Origin: Halomonas urmiana
Lineage (GTDB): Bacteria; Pseudomonadota; Gammaproteobacteria; Pseudomonadales; Halomonadaceae
DNA length: 64,000 nt
Direction of reading: 5' to 3'
Assembly: GCF_005780185.1 (NCBI RefSeq)
Contig: NZ_VBUI01000005.1
Span: 62,001 to 126,000, forward strand
The notes beneath the pieces are model-generated. The model did not search any database, had not been told where the DNA came from, and saw only the letters and a program-made list of their open reading frames with translations. The position numbers were made by a program, and so were the translations under genes. Below, piece after piece: positions 35,381 through 45,216 of the stretch (positions are counted from its first letter, which is position 1; each line of letters starts with the position of its first letter).

Positions 35381-35986
35381 TCACTCGCCCCGGAAGGGCA
35401 GGCGACCGTTGAAGGCGCGGCTCAGGGTACCACCGTCGACGTACTCGAGCTCGCCGCCCATGGGTACGCCATAGGCCAACCGCGAGAGCGAGACGCCCCG
35501 TGGCGCTAGCTGGGCGGCAATGTAGTGGGCGGTGGCCTCCCCCTCCACCGTGGGATTGGTGGCCAGCACGATCTCCTCCACCCCTCCCTCGGCGACTCGC
35601 GCCTCGAGCTGGTCGAGACCGATGTCCTCGGGGCCGATGCCGTCCAGTGGCGAGAGGTGGCCGTGCAGCACGAAGTAGCGGCCGCGAAAGCCGCCGGCCT
35701 CCTCGATGGCCAGCTGGTCGGCGGGAGATTCCACCACGCAGAGCAGGGCCTCATCGCGCCGCGTGCTCTGGCAGATGCCGCAGACCTCTTCCTCGGTCAG
35801 TGTGCGGCAGCGCCGGCAATAGCCGACCCGCTCGAGCGCCACGTCCAGCGCCGCCACCAGGCGCCTGCCGCCGTCGCGGTCGCGCTCGAGCAGGTGCATG
35901 GCCATGCGCTGGGCGGTCTTGGGGCCGACGCCGGGCAGCACCCGCAGCGACTCCATCAGTCTCTCGATCAGCGGGGAAAAGCTCAT
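35381..35986 (-). CDS. recR: Recombination protein RecR
   Basis: RecR forms a ring clamp that works with RecO and RecF in loading RecA at gaps. The 201-residue protein has an N-terminal helix-hairpin-helix ([13 protein letters not shown]), a four-cysteine zinc finger (CRRC and CGIC around residues 57-72) and a Toprim domain ([14 protein letters not shown]). It is downstream of ybaB and dnaX, the standard order. Confidence 0.97.
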   Translation of the reverse strand: MSFSPLIERLMESLRVLPGVGPKTAQRMAMHLLERDRDGGRRLVAALDVALERVGYCRRCRTLTEEEVCGICQSTRRDEALLCVVESPADQLAIEEAGGFRGRYFVLHGHLSPLDGIGPEDIGLDQLEARVAEGGVEEIVLATNPTVEGEATAHYIAAQLAPRGVSLSRLAYGVPMGGELEYVDGGTLSRAFNGRLPFRGE

Positions 35987-36008
35987 GATCGGTCCGTCTC
36001 GGCCTGGA

Positions 36009-36335
36009 TCAGAAGGGCATCTTGAAGCCCGGCGGCAGGTTGAAACCGGCGGTGGCCTCCTCCATGCGCGCCTTGGAGTCCGCCTCGACCTTGCGCACCG
36101 CGTCGTTTACGGCGGCCGCCAGCAGGTCCTCGAGCAGCTCCTTGTCCTCCTCCATCAGGCTCGGGTCGAGGTCGACCTTGCTGACGTCGTGGCGGCCGTT
36201 CATGGTCACCTTAACCATGCCGGCACCCGCCTCGCCCTGGACCTCGGCCTTGGCGACCTCCTCCTGGGCCTTCTGCATCTTCTCCTGCATCTCCTGAGCC
36301 TGCTTCATGATGTTGCCCATGCCACCCTTCATCAT
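36009..36335 (-). CDS. ybaB: Nucleoid-associated protein YbaB/EbfC
   Basis: The 108-residue dimeric DNA-binding protein has the helical start [20 protein letters not shown] and the strand [17 protein letters not shown] typical of the family. It sits between dnaX and recR, 22 bases before recR. A second Met at residue 2 makes the exact start ambiguous by one codon. Confidence 0.95.
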   Translation of the reverse strand: MMKGGMGNIMKQAQEMQEKMQKAQEEVAKAEVQGEAGAGMVKVTMNGRHDVSKVDLDPSLMEEDKELLEDLLAAAVNDAVRKVEADSKARMEEATAGFNLPPGFKMPF

Positions 36336-36380
36336 GGCGAAATCCTCTCGTGGTTGATGTGATCGGTCTCGGCGCGCGGC

Positions 36381-38417
36381 TCAGCCGCGCGCCTCGGCAT
36401 CGGCGGGCTTGACCGTGGATTCGATCAGGCGTGCGCCGAAGGCCTGCTGCAACTTCTGTACATGGGGGTCGTGGTTCAAGGCTTCAATCGCCTCGGCATG
36501 CCGCTGGGCGGCCAGGCGGTCGGCCTGCTGCCTGGGCGTCTCGACCTCTCGGGGCAGCTCTCCGGGCTCCAGCACCAGGCGACGCTCGATGCCAACGGCC
36601 GCCAGCGCCTGGCGGATGCGGGTCACATGGACCTCGGCGTTCATCGCCTCCTGGGAGGGGTCGAGGCGCATCGTGAGCCGCTCGCCGTCGTCGGCCTCGA
36701 CCACGCAGTGGGCCGCCAGGTTGCGAGTCAGCCCGCCGAGCCCCAGCGCCTCGAAGCGGGCCAGCCAGTCGGCGTGCTCGAAGCGGCCCGCCGGCGCGGC
36801 CGGCGCCGTATCCTCGCCCGCCGAGGCGGGCTCGAGGTCGCGGGTCGCCTCGCACGACGGGACAGGCTCGGGGCTCTCGGACGACACGGCCTCGGCAGAG
36901 GTCGTCGCGGGCGCGTCCCGGGGCGTGCTCTGCGGCGGCGCCATCTCCGGTGCCATCTCCGGTGATGGGGAGACGGGCTCAGGGGCGGGAGAGACATCTC
37001 CGGCCGGCGCGTTTGGCGACTCTTCCGCAGGAGGCGCTGCCTCGGTCGGCGGCGCGGCCTCGGTGGCCGGTGCCGGCTCGCGGGGCGGCTCAGGCGAAGG
37101 AGCGGATGCGGCCTCGGGCTCCAGCGAATGGATCGGCTCGGACGCCTGGGGCGGCGCCACCTCGGCCCCTTGTGATGGGGACATCTCGGATGGGGCGGCA
37201 CGCGACGCCTCGGGCCCCGGCGCCGGATCGCTGCCTGGGTCGCTTGCCGGTCCCGCCCCGTCGCCGCCCGGCTGCCCGCGCAGGGGCAGCGGCGTCTGCG
37301 CCGGCCGCGGCACGCCCTGGGGACGGAAGGCCAGCATGCGCAGCAGCGTCATCTCCAGCGCGGTGCGCAGGTCCGGGGCATGCTCCATGTCGCCGCGGCC
37401 CTGAATGCCGATCTGGTAGAAGAGCTGGATGTCCTCAGCGGTGAAACGCGCGGCCAACGCCAGTAGCGCGGCGCGGTCGCCGTGACCGTTGTCCACGGCG
37501 TCGGGCACCATCTGGGCAATGGCCAGTCGGTGCAGCACGCCGGTGATATCGTCGAGCACCGCGGCGAAGTCGGGCCCCTGTTCGGCCAGGGCCGTCACCT
37601 CGGCGAGCAGCCGGGCGGCATCCACCTCGGCCAGCGCCTCGACCAGCGCCAGCACGTGGCGATGATCGAGGGTGCCGAGCATGGCCGCCACGTCGGCATG
37701 GTGCACCTCGCCCTGGCCGAAGGCGATGGCCTGGTCGGTGAGACTCATGGCATCGCGCATGGAGCCCTCGGCGGCCTTGCCGAGCAGCCACAGCGCGCTC
37801 TCCTCGAAGCTCACCTGCTCGGCCTCGAGCACCGCGGCCAGGTGCCCGACGATGCGCTCCGGCGCCATGTGCTTGAGGGTGAACTGCAGGCAGCGCGACA
37901 GCACCGTGGGCGGTAGCTTCTGCGGGTCGGTGGTCGCCAGCAGGAACTTCACATGGGGCGGCGGCTCTTCCAGGGTCTTGAGCAGCGCGTTGAAGCTGCT
38001 GGTGGAGAGCATGTGCACCTCGTCGATGAGGTACACCTTGTAACGCCCCTGGGTCGGCGCGTACTGCACGTTATCGAGCAGCTCGCGGGTATCCTCGACC
38101 TTGGTGCGCGAGGCGGCGTCGACCTCGATGAGGTCGACGAAGCGTCCCTCGTCGATGGAGCGGCAGCTGTCACATTCACCGCAGGGGGTGGAGGTCACGC
38201 CCTCGTCGCCCCGGCCGTTGGCCGTGCAGTTCAGACACTTGGCCAGAATGCGCGCCAGGGTGGTCTTGCCCACGCCGCGGGTGCCGGTGAACAGATAGGC
38301 GTGGTGCAGCCGGCCCTGGTCCAGGGCATTGACCAGCGCGCGCTGGACATGCTCCTGGCCGACCAGTTCATGGAAGGTACGCGGTCGCCACTTGCGGGCC
38401 AGAACCTGATAGCTCAT
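36381..38417 (-). CDS. dnaX: DNA polymerase III subunits gamma and tau
   Basis: DnaX is the clamp-loader ATPase. The 678-residue protein has Walker A GTRGVGKTT, a four-cysteine zinc module (CLNC to CGECDSC), the sensor region LLATTDPQKLPPTVLSRCLQF and a C-terminal tau region after a Pro/Ala/Glu-rich linker of about 150 residues. The start at 38417 (MSYQVLARKWRP) is the conserved one. I found no A-rich slippery site like that used to make gamma in E. coli, so gamma production by frameshift is not supported here. Confidence 0.96.
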   Translation of the reverse strand: MSYQVLARKWRPRTFHELVGQEHVQRALVNALDQGRLHHAYLFTGTRGVGKTTLARILAKCLNCTANGRGDEGVTSTPCGECDSCRSIDEGRFVDLIEVDAASRTKVEDTRELLDNVQYAPTQGRYKVYLIDEVHMLSTSSFNALLKTLEEPPPHVKFLLATTDPQKLPPTVLSRCLQFTLKHMAPERIVGHLAAVLEAEQVSFEESALWLLGKAAEGSMRDAMSLTDQAIAFGQGEVHHADVAAMLGTLDHRHVLALVEALAEVDAARLLAEVTALAEQGPDFAAVLDDITGVLHRLAIAQMVPDAVDNGHGDRAALLALAARFTAEDIQLFYQIGIQGRGDMEHAPDLRTALEMTLLRMLAFRPQGVPRPAQTPLPLRGQPGGDGAGPASDPGSDPAPGPEASRAAPSEMSPSQGAEVAPPQASEPIHSLEPEAASAPSPEPPREPAPATEAAPPTEAAPPAEESPNAPAGDVSPAPEPVSPSPEMAPEMAPPQSTPRDAPATTSAEAVSSESPEPVPSCEATRDLEPASAGEDTAPAAPAGRFEHADWLARFEALGLGGLTRNLAAHCVVEADDGERLTMRLDPSQEAMNAEVHVTRIRQALAAVGIERRLVLEPGELPREVETPRQQADRLAAQRHAEAIEALNHDPHVQKLQQAFGARLIESTVKPADAEARG

Positions 38418-38563
38418 GCAGCGCGGGATCCTTGCGGTATAGCGAACAGCAGCTGGGTGATGAGGGGCGCCGAGCGGTCGGGTGGTTCGGTTGACCGAGC
38501 CCGATGCTCGACGGCAAACGGTCATTCTATCGACCGGGGCGCCCGGCGGAAAGCGGCGCGGAT

Positions 38564-40822
38564 TCAGGCCTCCCGCGCCAGCCCTCCCGCCCCCCAGCGC
38601 TGGGCGAACTCCGTGGCCGTCAGCGGCGGGCTCAGGTAGTCGCCCTGATAGGCGGGACAGCCCAGCGAGCGCAGGAACTCGAGCTGGGTCGCGTTCTCCA
38701 CGCCCTCGGCGATGACGTCAAGCCCCAGGCGTTCGGCGATCGAGAGGATGGCGGCGACGATCGTCTCATCGTCGGCGTCGCCGGGCACGTCGGTGATGAA
38801 GGAACGGTCGATCTTCAGGCACTGCACTGGCAGGCGCGTGAGATAGGAGAGCGACGAGTAGCCGGTACCGAAATCGTCCACGGCCAGCTCGACGCCCAGG
38901 CGACGCAGTCCGTTCAACCGGTCCAGGCCCTCGTCGGCATGGCCGATTACGAAGCCCTCGGTGATCTCCAACTCCAATCGCGAAGGGGACAGTCCGCTCT
39001 GTTCGAGGGCATCACGCACGTCGCCAACGATGTCCCCCTGCACCACCTGCAGCCCCGACAGGTTGACCGCGACGCGCAGGGGCAGCCCGGCCAGTTCCCA
39101 CTCGCGGGCCTGGCGACAGGCCTCGCCCAGCACCCAGCGGCCGATGAGATGGATCAACCCGGCCTCCTCCGCCAGGGCGATGAAGCGACCCGGCCCGATC
39201 ACCTCGCCCTCCGGCGTGGTCCAGCGCACCAGCGCCTCGGCTCCGAACACGCGGCTGCCCTCCACCCGCGCCTGGGGCTGGTAGTGCAGTACCAGCTCCT
39301 GACGATCCAGGGCCCGACGCAGACCGGTATCCATGGTGAAGCGTTCGCGACTGGCCTCGGCCAGTTCCGGCGTGAAGAACATCCAGGTGTTGCGCTTAAG
39401 CGCCTTGGCACCGTACATGGCGGTATCGGCACGCTGGATCAACTCGCCGGCGCGGCGCCCATCGCGGGGATAGACACTGATCCCGATGGAGGCGCCGATG
39501 AAGATCTCGTGCGGCCCGATATAGAACGGCTGCAGCAGGGCGTCGATCAGCTTCTGCGCCACCCGGCCGGCATCGGCGGATTCATGCAGGCGCTCCAGCA
39601 CCAGCACGAACTCGTCGCCCCCCAGGCGCCCCAGGGAGTCCTCGTCTCGCACGGCCCGGCCCAGGCGCCGACCGACCGCCTGCAGCAGCCGGTCGCCCAG
39701 CGGGTGCCCGAGGCTGTCGTTGATGTCCTTGAAATGATCCAGATCGAGGAACAGGACCGCCAGGGCTCCCTCGTCCTCCTCGGCGCGCTCCAGCGCCAGG
39801 GCGAGCCGCTGGTTGAGATAGGCACGATTGGGCAGGCCGGTCAGCGGATCGAAGTTGGCCGACCGCCTCAGGCGACCGGCCTGATCGGTGATGCGCGACA
39901 GCAGCGGGCTGATCACCCGTGCCGTAGCCAGCGCCCCCAACCCCATCAGCAGCACCACCATGATGGCCGGCCAGAGCAGCTTATGGTAGACCACGCCGTA
40001 GAAGCTACGGGCGGGAATCTGCACCATCAGCGCCCAGTCGGGCGTGGCCAGCGGCATCTGCACCAGTACCGCCGCCTGCCCCCCCTCGCCATCGCGGGTC
40101 AGCTCCGCCTGATCGCTCGCCAGCGCCTCGCGCAGGCGTCCGGCGAGCCGCCCCTCGGGCTCGGCCTTGACCAACGCGCCCTGGGGATCCGCCGCCAGCA
40201 GCGCCTGGCCGGGGGGGGCCAGCAGCCACTGTCGTGCGCCCTCACCGAAGCGACTGGCGTCGTGGAGCATGCCGGCGATGTCCTGCGAGCCGAAATAGAG
40301 CAGATCGGTGCCGAGGCGCCGGCTGTCCCGAGAGACGATCGGCGTCGTCACCTCCACGAGCATCCCCTCCTCCGCCGGCACCAGGCGCGTCTGGCCTGAC
40401 GTGTCGGTCACCGCTATCACCGGGCGCGCTTGCGGAACCCGGCCGATGGTCACCAGCGGCTGACCCGCCGCATCCAGCCGAATCAGGCCCACGAGGTCCG
40501 GAGACTGCAGCATGGCATCCACCAGCCGCGGCGCCATGAAGGCCGCCAGGGCGTCACGCCCCTCGCCGGTCGCGGCATAGTCCTCCAGGTGGCGCCGCAA
40601 CTCGGTGCGGCTGGCGATCTGGCGGGCGACATCCCGATAGCGCGCCAGCAGGTGATCGAGGCTCTCCGCCTGGGCCGAGGCGCTGACCAGGGTGATCGTC
40701 TCGAGCCCCTGGCGATGAGCGTGGTAGAGCGGCCAGGCCGTCGCCAGCCCGACCAGTGCGCCCGTGCAGAGGATACCGAGCATCGCCAGTGCGACGATGC
40801 GACGCTGGGCGCGCTTCATCAT
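38564..40822 (-). CDS. Membrane GGDEF-EAL cyclic-di-GMP protein with periplasmic sensor
   Basis: The 752-residue protein has a first membrane helix (about 9-32), a periplasmic region of roughly 245 residues, a second helix (about 282-303) and cytoplasmic GGDEF and EAL domains. GGDEF is intact at 401-405, with the inhibitory RxxD site at 392-395. EAL is intact at 529-531, with EITEG and DDFGTGYSS motifs. It could both make and break c-di-GMP. The periplasmic part resembles a Cache-like sensor, though I cannot assign a ligand. No clear c-di-GMP partner is adjacent. Confidence 0.92.
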   Translation of the reverse strand: MMKRAQRRIVALAMLGILCTGALVGLATAWPLYHAHRQGLETITLVSASAQAESLDHLLARYRDVARQIASRTELRRHLEDYAATGEGRDALAAFMAPRLVDAMLQSPDLVGLIRLDAAGQPLVTIGRVPQARPVIAVTDTSGQTRLVPAEEGMLVEVTTPIVSRDSRRLGTDLLYFGSQDIAGMLHDASRFGEGARQWLLAPPGQALLAADPQGALVKAEPEGRLAGRLREALASDQAELTRDGEGGQAAVLVQMPLATPDWALMVQIPARSFYGVVYHKLLWPAIMVVLLMGLGALATARVISPLLSRITDQAGRLRRSANFDPLTGLPNRAYLNQRLALALERAEEDEGALAVLFLDLDHFKDINDSLGHPLGDRLLQAVGRRLGRAVRDEDSLGRLGGDEFVLVLERLHESADAGRVAQKLIDALLQPFYIGPHEIFIGASIGISVYPRDGRRAGELIQRADTAMYGAKALKRNTWMFFTPELAEASRERFTMDTGLRRALDRQELVLHYQPQARVEGSRVFGAEALVRWTTPEGEVIGPGRFIALAEEAGLIHLIGRWVLGEACRQAREWELAGLPLRVAVNLSGLQVVQGDIVGDVRDALEQSGLSPSRLELEITEGFVIGHADEGLDRLNGLRRLGVELAVDDFGTGYSSLSYLTRLPVQCLKIDRSFITDVPGDADDETIVAAILSIAERLGLDVIAEGVENATQLEFLRSLGCPAYQGDYLSPPLTATEFAQRWGAGGLAREA

Positions 40823-41021
40823 CCAGGACGACTCCCCTCAGGGCCCACGGCGCCGAATCCAATCACCGCCGCACGCCGGGCCCCGACGCCGTCGGGCTCT
40901 GCCGGAGCATCAAACATGGTTCATCCTCGGTGGCCGGCGCTCTCGCCTTTCCAGTGTGGGCCGGGGTCCGGTAAACGCCAAGCCGGCCGCACCGCACCGG
41001 ATCTAGCCCCGCGGAAGCGGC

Positions 41022-42053
41022 TCACGGCCGCTCGAAGCCGCTCAGCACGTTGACCGCATTGATGCCGATCTCCTCCACCGCATAGCCGCCCTCGAGCAGG
41101 AAGACCGTGGGCAGCCCGAGGCGTCCCAGCCGCCGGCCCACGTCGCTGAAGTCGTCGCTCGAGAGCGTGAAGGCGCTGATGGGGTCGTGCTCGAAGGCAT
41201 CGACGCCGAGCGAGACCACCAGCAGCTCGCAGCCGGCCTCGACGATGCGCGCCTTGGCCGCTTCCAGTGCCTCCACCCAGGCAGCATAGCCGGTGCCCGG
41301 CGCCATGGGGTAGTTGACGTTGAAGCCCTCGCCCGCCCCTTCTCCGATCTCGTCGGCATGGCCGAGGAAGTGGGGGAAGCAGTGGACAGGATCACCGTGC
41401 AGTGAGAGGAAGAGCACGTCGTCCCGGGCGTAGAAGATCTGCTGGGTGCCGTTGCCGTGGTGGAAGTCGATGTCCAGTACCGCCACGCGCGACCTGCCGG
41501 CCTCCAGCGCGCGCTGGGCGGCGATGGCCGCATTGTTGAAGAAGCAGTAGCCGCCGAACTGGTCGGTGGCGGCGTGGTGGCCCGGCGGTCGGCACAGGCC
41601 GAAGGCCGGCTCGCCGCTGGCCAAGACATGGTCCACCGCCGAGAGCGCGATGTCCTTGCTGGCCATGGCGGCCTCGAAGGTACCCTCGCAGATGGAGGTG
41701 TCGGCGCCCAGGGCGTAGTGGCCGAGGCGGCCGTCGATATGCTGCGGGATGACACGCCCCGGCATGGTGCGGGTCGGCCAGATCCAGGCGATCGCCTCGC
41801 CCTGGCGACCGGCGGCGACCCAGTCCGCCCAGCAGCGCGCGAGGAACTCGACATAGCCCCGGTCATGGATCGCCAGTACCGGGTCGAGGCCATGCTCGGT
41901 CGGCTCGTGCACCGCGCCAAGGCCGCTCTCGAGCACTCGCTTGAGCACCAGATCGACCCGCTCGGGGCATTCGTACGGCGTCACCAGCCGTCCGCCGTCC
42001 AGCTCGGTGCGGGCACGACGGCACTTGGTCCGTTCACTGTGAAAGGTCAGCAT
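41022..42053 (-). CDS. Histone-deacetylase-family (acetylpolyamine amidohydrolase-like) enzyme
   Basis: The 343-residue protein belongs to the arginase-fold deacetylases. The active-site histidine pair lies in RPPGHHAATDQFGGYC, zinc ligands in LDIDFHHGNGTQQ and further down near SLGVDAFEHDP. Bacterial members remove acetyl groups from polyamines or other N-acetyl amines. ATG 42053 was chosen because family similarity begins there. It follows the LysR gene by 63 bases on the same strand and faces a catabolic operon that also encodes an M20 deacylase, so it may act on the same N-acetylated compound. Confidence 0.9.
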   Translation of the reverse strand: MLTFHSERTKCRRARTELDGGRLVTPYECPERVDLVLKRVLESGLGAVHEPTEHGLDPVLAIHDRGYVEFLARCWADWVAAGRQGEAIAWIWPTRTMPGRVIPQHIDGRLGHYALGADTSICEGTFEAAMASKDIALSAVDHVLASGEPAFGLCRPPGHHAATDQFGGYCFFNNAAIAAQRALEAGRSRVAVLDIDFHHGNGTQQIFYARDDVLFLSLHGDPVHCFPHFLGHADEIGEGAGEGFNVNYPMAPGTGYAAWVEALEAAKARIVEAGCELLVVSLGVDAFEHDPISAFTLSSDDFSDVGRRLGRLGLPTVFLLEGGYAVEEIGINAVNVLSGFERP

Positions 42054-42116
42054 CGCGATCAGGCATCCTCGTCGGTCAGAAATGGGCAAGCACGCACCGC
42101 GGCGGGCCGGGCGTCG

Positions 42117-43028
42117 TCAGGCGGGGTACTCCCGCAGCAGATCCCGGCCGCTGGCGCGGATGAACTCCAGCGCACGAGCATGCTTCCAGTCCTCGCGATA
42201 CACCAGCCCGAAGCTGAAATCGATCGACGGGGTGAAGGGCAACACCACCACCTCGTCGCGCCCGACGAGCTGATCGGTGGCGGTGATCGGGTTCATCACG
42301 CTGATCCCGACCCCGTTGGCGACCAGCGAGGTGATGGCCCCGATGTTGGCTTCGGTCTTGCCGGCGATATGAATGCCGTGGGCGGTGGCCAGGTGGAGCA
42401 GCGGATCGGCACCCACGTTGGGTTGGTTGCCGATCACCAGGAACTGGTCCCTGAGGTCGGTGATGCTCACCTCGTCCCGGCCGCTCAGGGGGTGCTGTCT
42501 GGGCACCAGGCAGCGGGCCTGGGTGGTCAGCCACTCCTCGACGCGCAGCACCCGAGAGCTGACCGGCAGCGTCACGAAGCCGATATCGGCATGGCCGGAC
42601 TCCACCTCGCGCAGCACCTCGTGGCTCGACATCATGTCGAAGCTGATGCTGAAGCCGCGATTGTCCTCCAGCAGCGTGGCGATCAGACGCGGCACGAAGC
42701 CGAAGGCCAACCCCGGGATGGCGGCGATGCGCAGCCGCGAGGTGCCGAACTCCTTGAGCGCCAGCACGCTGTGGCGCAGCTCCTCGATGTTGCCCATCAG
42801 CCGCAGGATCTCCTCGTAGAGCTCCCGCGCCTCGGGCGTGGCGACCAGCCGATTCTTCTCGCGCAGGAACAGCTCGAGCCCGAGGTTCTGCTCGAGCTGG
42901 GAGAGCGAGCGGCTGACGCCCGACTGGGTGATGCCGAGCGTCCGCGCCGCCTGCGAGGCGCTGCCCGCCTCGAACAGCGTCTTGAAGATGGCGAGCGCCT
43001 TGAGCGAATGGATGTTGATGTCAGGCAT
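42117..43028 (-). CDS. LysR-family transcriptional regulator
   Basis: The 303-residue protein has an N-terminal winged helix (about 5-65: SASQAARTLGITQSGVSRSLSQLEQ) and a periplasmic-binding-like effector domain. It is divergent from the aminotransferase operon and likely controls it from the 107-base shared region, which has an ATCT-N6-AGAT palindrome. The effector is probably a pathway substrate or intermediate. Confidence 0.93.
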   Translation of the reverse strand: MPDINIHSLKALAIFKTLFEAGSASQAARTLGITQSGVSRSLSQLEQNLGLELFLREKNRLVATPEARELYEEILRLMGNIEELRHSVLALKEFGTSRLRIAAIPGLAFGFVPRLIATLLEDNRGFSISFDMMSSHEVLREVESGHADIGFVTLPVSSRVLRVEEWLTTQARCLVPRQHPLSGRDEVSITDLRDQFLVIGNQPNVGADPLLHLATAHGIHIAGKTEANIGAITSLVANGVGISVMNPITATDQLVGRDEVVVLPFTPSIDFSFGLVYREDWKHARALEFIRASGRDLLREYPA

Positions 43029-43062
43029 GATCGAAAGTCATCGAATTCGGTAAAAACATCAT

Positions 43063-43076
43063 ATCTTGAAATAGAT
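43063..43076. promoter_or_regulatory. Possible LysR-regulator operator
   Basis: A short perfect palindrome, ATCT-TGAAAT-AGAT, lies in the AT-rich divergent promoter region between the LysR gene and the aminotransferase gene. The size fits LysR-type half-sites, but only four bases per arm match. Confidence 0.35.
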
Positions 43077-43135
43077 TATCGCGGCTACCTAGACTGACAG
43101 CCATCCGAACAACACCACCACAACGGATCGACACG

Positions 43136-44509
43136 ATGACGTCCTCCCCCCTCTTCTATCAGGCCGGTCCCACGATGCCGGAAGTCAGCCACGGCGATGG
43201 CGTATTCCTGTGGGACACCGACGGCAAGGAGTACCTCGACGGCTGCTCCGGCGCCATCTCCTGCAACCTCGGCCATGGTCGCGAGGACCTGCGCGACGCC
43301 ATGCTGGCCCAGCTCGACCGCGTCGCCTTCACCTACCGCACCCAGTTCGAGAACGCCCCGGCCGTGGCGCTGGCCGAGGCGCTGGTCGAGATGACCGAGG
43401 GCGCGCTCGAGAAGGTGTTCTTCGTCTCCAGCGGCTCCGAGGCGGTGGAATCCGCCCTCAAGCTGGCCCGCCAGTACTTCGTGGCCAGTGGCGAGTCCCG
43501 TCGTCGCCATTTCGTGTCGCTGCGCCCCTCCTATCACGGCAGTACGCTCGGCGCGCTGGGCGTCACCGGCTACCAGCCCCTGGAGGCGCCCTTCGCCGAC
43601 ATCACCGCAGGCTCGCTGAAGGTGCCCGGCCCGGACTTCTATCGCCAGCGGGACGGCGACTGCGACGCCCACATCCGCCGCGTGCTCGCCGAGACCCGCG
43701 AGACGATCGAGGCGGCCGGCGGCGAGAGCGTCATCGCCATCGTGCTCGAGCCCGTCGGCGGCGCCAGCACCGGCGCCCGCCTGGTCGACCGGGCCTATCT
43801 CGAGGGCCTGCGCGCGCTATGCGACGAGTTCGGTTGCCTGCTGATCTTCGACGAGGTGCTGTGTGGCATCGGCCGCACCGGCCGCTGGTTCGCCTACCAG
43901 CAGTGGGGCGTGACGCCGGACCTGCTGATCACCGCCAAGGGGCTGGGGGCCGGCTACTACCCGGTGGGAGCGCTGCTGGCCCGCGAGGAGATCGTCGAGA
44001 CGGTGATGGCCGCCGGCGGCTTTCAACACGGCCACACCTACGCCGGCAACCCGCTGGCCTGCGCCACGGGCCTGGCCGCCGTCGAGGCGATCCGCCGCGA
44101 GGGGCTGCTCGACAACGTGCGCGCCCGCGGCGAGCAGCTAAAGCGCGGCCTCGAGGCACTCCAGGCACGCCACGCCTGGATCGGCGACGTGCGCGGCCTG
44201 GGGCTCTTGTGGGGCGTGGAGCTGGTCATGGACCCGGCCGAGCAGACGCCCTTCCCCGCCGAGGCCAACCTCTTCGCCCGGGTGACGGCACTGGCCAGGG
44301 AGGAGGGGCTGCTGATCTATCCCCGGCGCACCCTGAACGGCCTGTGTGGCGATCACTTCCTGGTCAGCCCGCCCTTCACCATCAGCGAAGGCGAGACCGA
44401 CCTGCTGCTCGAGCGGCTCGCCCGCGCCCTGGACCGGCTCGACCATGAGGTGGTGACTCCGCTGTTCGACGACGCCAGCGCCATCCCCGCTCACGGCATC
44501 ACAGGCTGA
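43136..44509 (+). CDS. Class III pyridoxal-phosphate aminotransferase
   Basis: The 457-residue fold-type I enzyme has the cofactor lysine K268 in LITAKGLGAGYYP, the SSGSEAVESALKLAR phosphate-binding region, and the DEV loop LIFDEVLCGIGRTG. Class III enzymes act on omega-amino or beta-amino groups. It heads an operon with a CoA transferase, an M20 deacylase and a thiolase. That company suggests it turns a beta-amino acid into a 3-oxoacid. The nature of the substrate is inference. Confidence 0.9.
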   Translation: MTSSPLFYQAGPTMPEVSHGDGVFLWDTDGKEYLDGCSGAISCNLGHGREDLRDAMLAQLDRVAFTYRTQFENAPAVALAEALVEMTEGALEKVFFVSSGSEAVESALKLARQYFVASGESRRRHFVSLRPSYHGSTLGALGVTGYQPLEAPFADITAGSLKVPGPDFYRQRDGDCDAHIRRVLAETRETIEAAGGESVIAIVLEPVGGASTGARLVDRAYLEGLRALCDEFGCLLIFDEVLCGIGRTGRWFAYQQWGVTPDLLITAKGLGAGYYPVGALLAREEIVETVMAAGGFQHGHTYAGNPLACATGLAAVEAIRREGLLDNVRARGEQLKRGLEALQARHAWIGDVRGLGLLWGVELVMDPAEQTPFPAEANLFARVTALAREEGLLIYPRRTLNGLCGDHFLVSPPFTISEGETDLLLERLARALDRLDHEVVTPLFDDASAIPAHGITG

Positions 44510-44514
44510 GACTC

Positions 44515-45216
44515 ATGACACTGCTCAACCAGAAACACGCCACGCTCGAGGCGGCCATCGCCGAGATCCCCGACGGGGCCTCGATCATGGTCGGCGGCTT
44601 CGGCTCGCCGGGCACGCCCTTCGCACTGCTCGACGAGCTGCTGGCCCAGGGCCAGACGCGCCTGACGCTGATCAAGAACGACGCCAACGAGCCGGACATC
44701 GGCATCGGCCGGCTGATCCGCGCCGGCCGCGTCGACAAGCTGATCACCTCGCACATCGGCCTCAACCGGATCGCCATCGAGGAGATGAACCGGGGCCGGC
44801 TGGCGGTGGAGATGCACCCCCAGGGGCTGCTGGCGGAGAAGATCCGCTGCGCCGGCGCCGGCCACTACGGCTTCCTGACCGATATCGGGCTCGGCACCGA
44901 GGTCGCCGAGGGGCGCCGCGAGATCGAGTGCGACGGCCGGACCTGGGCGATCGAGCCGGCCATCCACGCCGACGTCGCCCTGGTCCATGCCGACCTGGCC
45001 GATGCCTACGGCAACCTCGTCTACCGCGGCACCGCGATCAACTTCAACCCGCTGATGGCCATGGCCGCCGACCGCGTGATCGCCCAGGCCTTCCGCGTCG
45101 AGGCTCCCGGCCAGCTGGCGCCGGCGAGCATCCATACGCCCTGCGCCTTCGTCAGCCACATCGTCGAGGTCGATCCCGCCACCAGCGAACAGGGGAGGCG
45201 CGCCCATGCCGTCTGA
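44515..45216 (+). CDS. 3-oxoacid CoA-transferase, subunit A
   Basis: The 233-residue protein has the CoA-binding start SIMVGGFGSPGTP and the family I CoA-transferase alpha-subunit layout (like AtoD/ScoA). It transfers CoA from acetyl- or succinyl-CoA to a short acid together with subunit B. It begins 6 bases after the aminotransferase stop and overlaps subunit B by 11 bases. Confidence 0.92.
   Translation: MTLLNQKHATLEAAIAEIPDGASIMVGGFGSPGTPFALLDELLAQGQTRLTLIKNDANEPDIGIGRLIRAGRVDKLITSHIGLNRIAIEEMNRGRLAVEMHPQGLLAEKIRCAGAGHYGFLTDIGLGTEVAEGRREIECDGRTWAIEPAIHADVALVHADLADAYGNLVYRGTAINFNPLMAMAADRVIAQAFRVEAPGQLAPASIHTPCAFVSHIVEVDPATSEQGRRAHAV

Noticed and set aside
36381..38417. Programmed frameshift site in dnaX
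   Set aside because: No A6G-type heptamer or matching stem was found in the GC-rich region where gamma would end.
38418..38563. 4.5S RNA gene (ffs), expected near dnaX in Pseudomonas
   Set aside because: The conserved GGAAGGAAGCAGCC core of SRP RNA is absent on both strands. Only a hairpin at about 38477-38503 is present.
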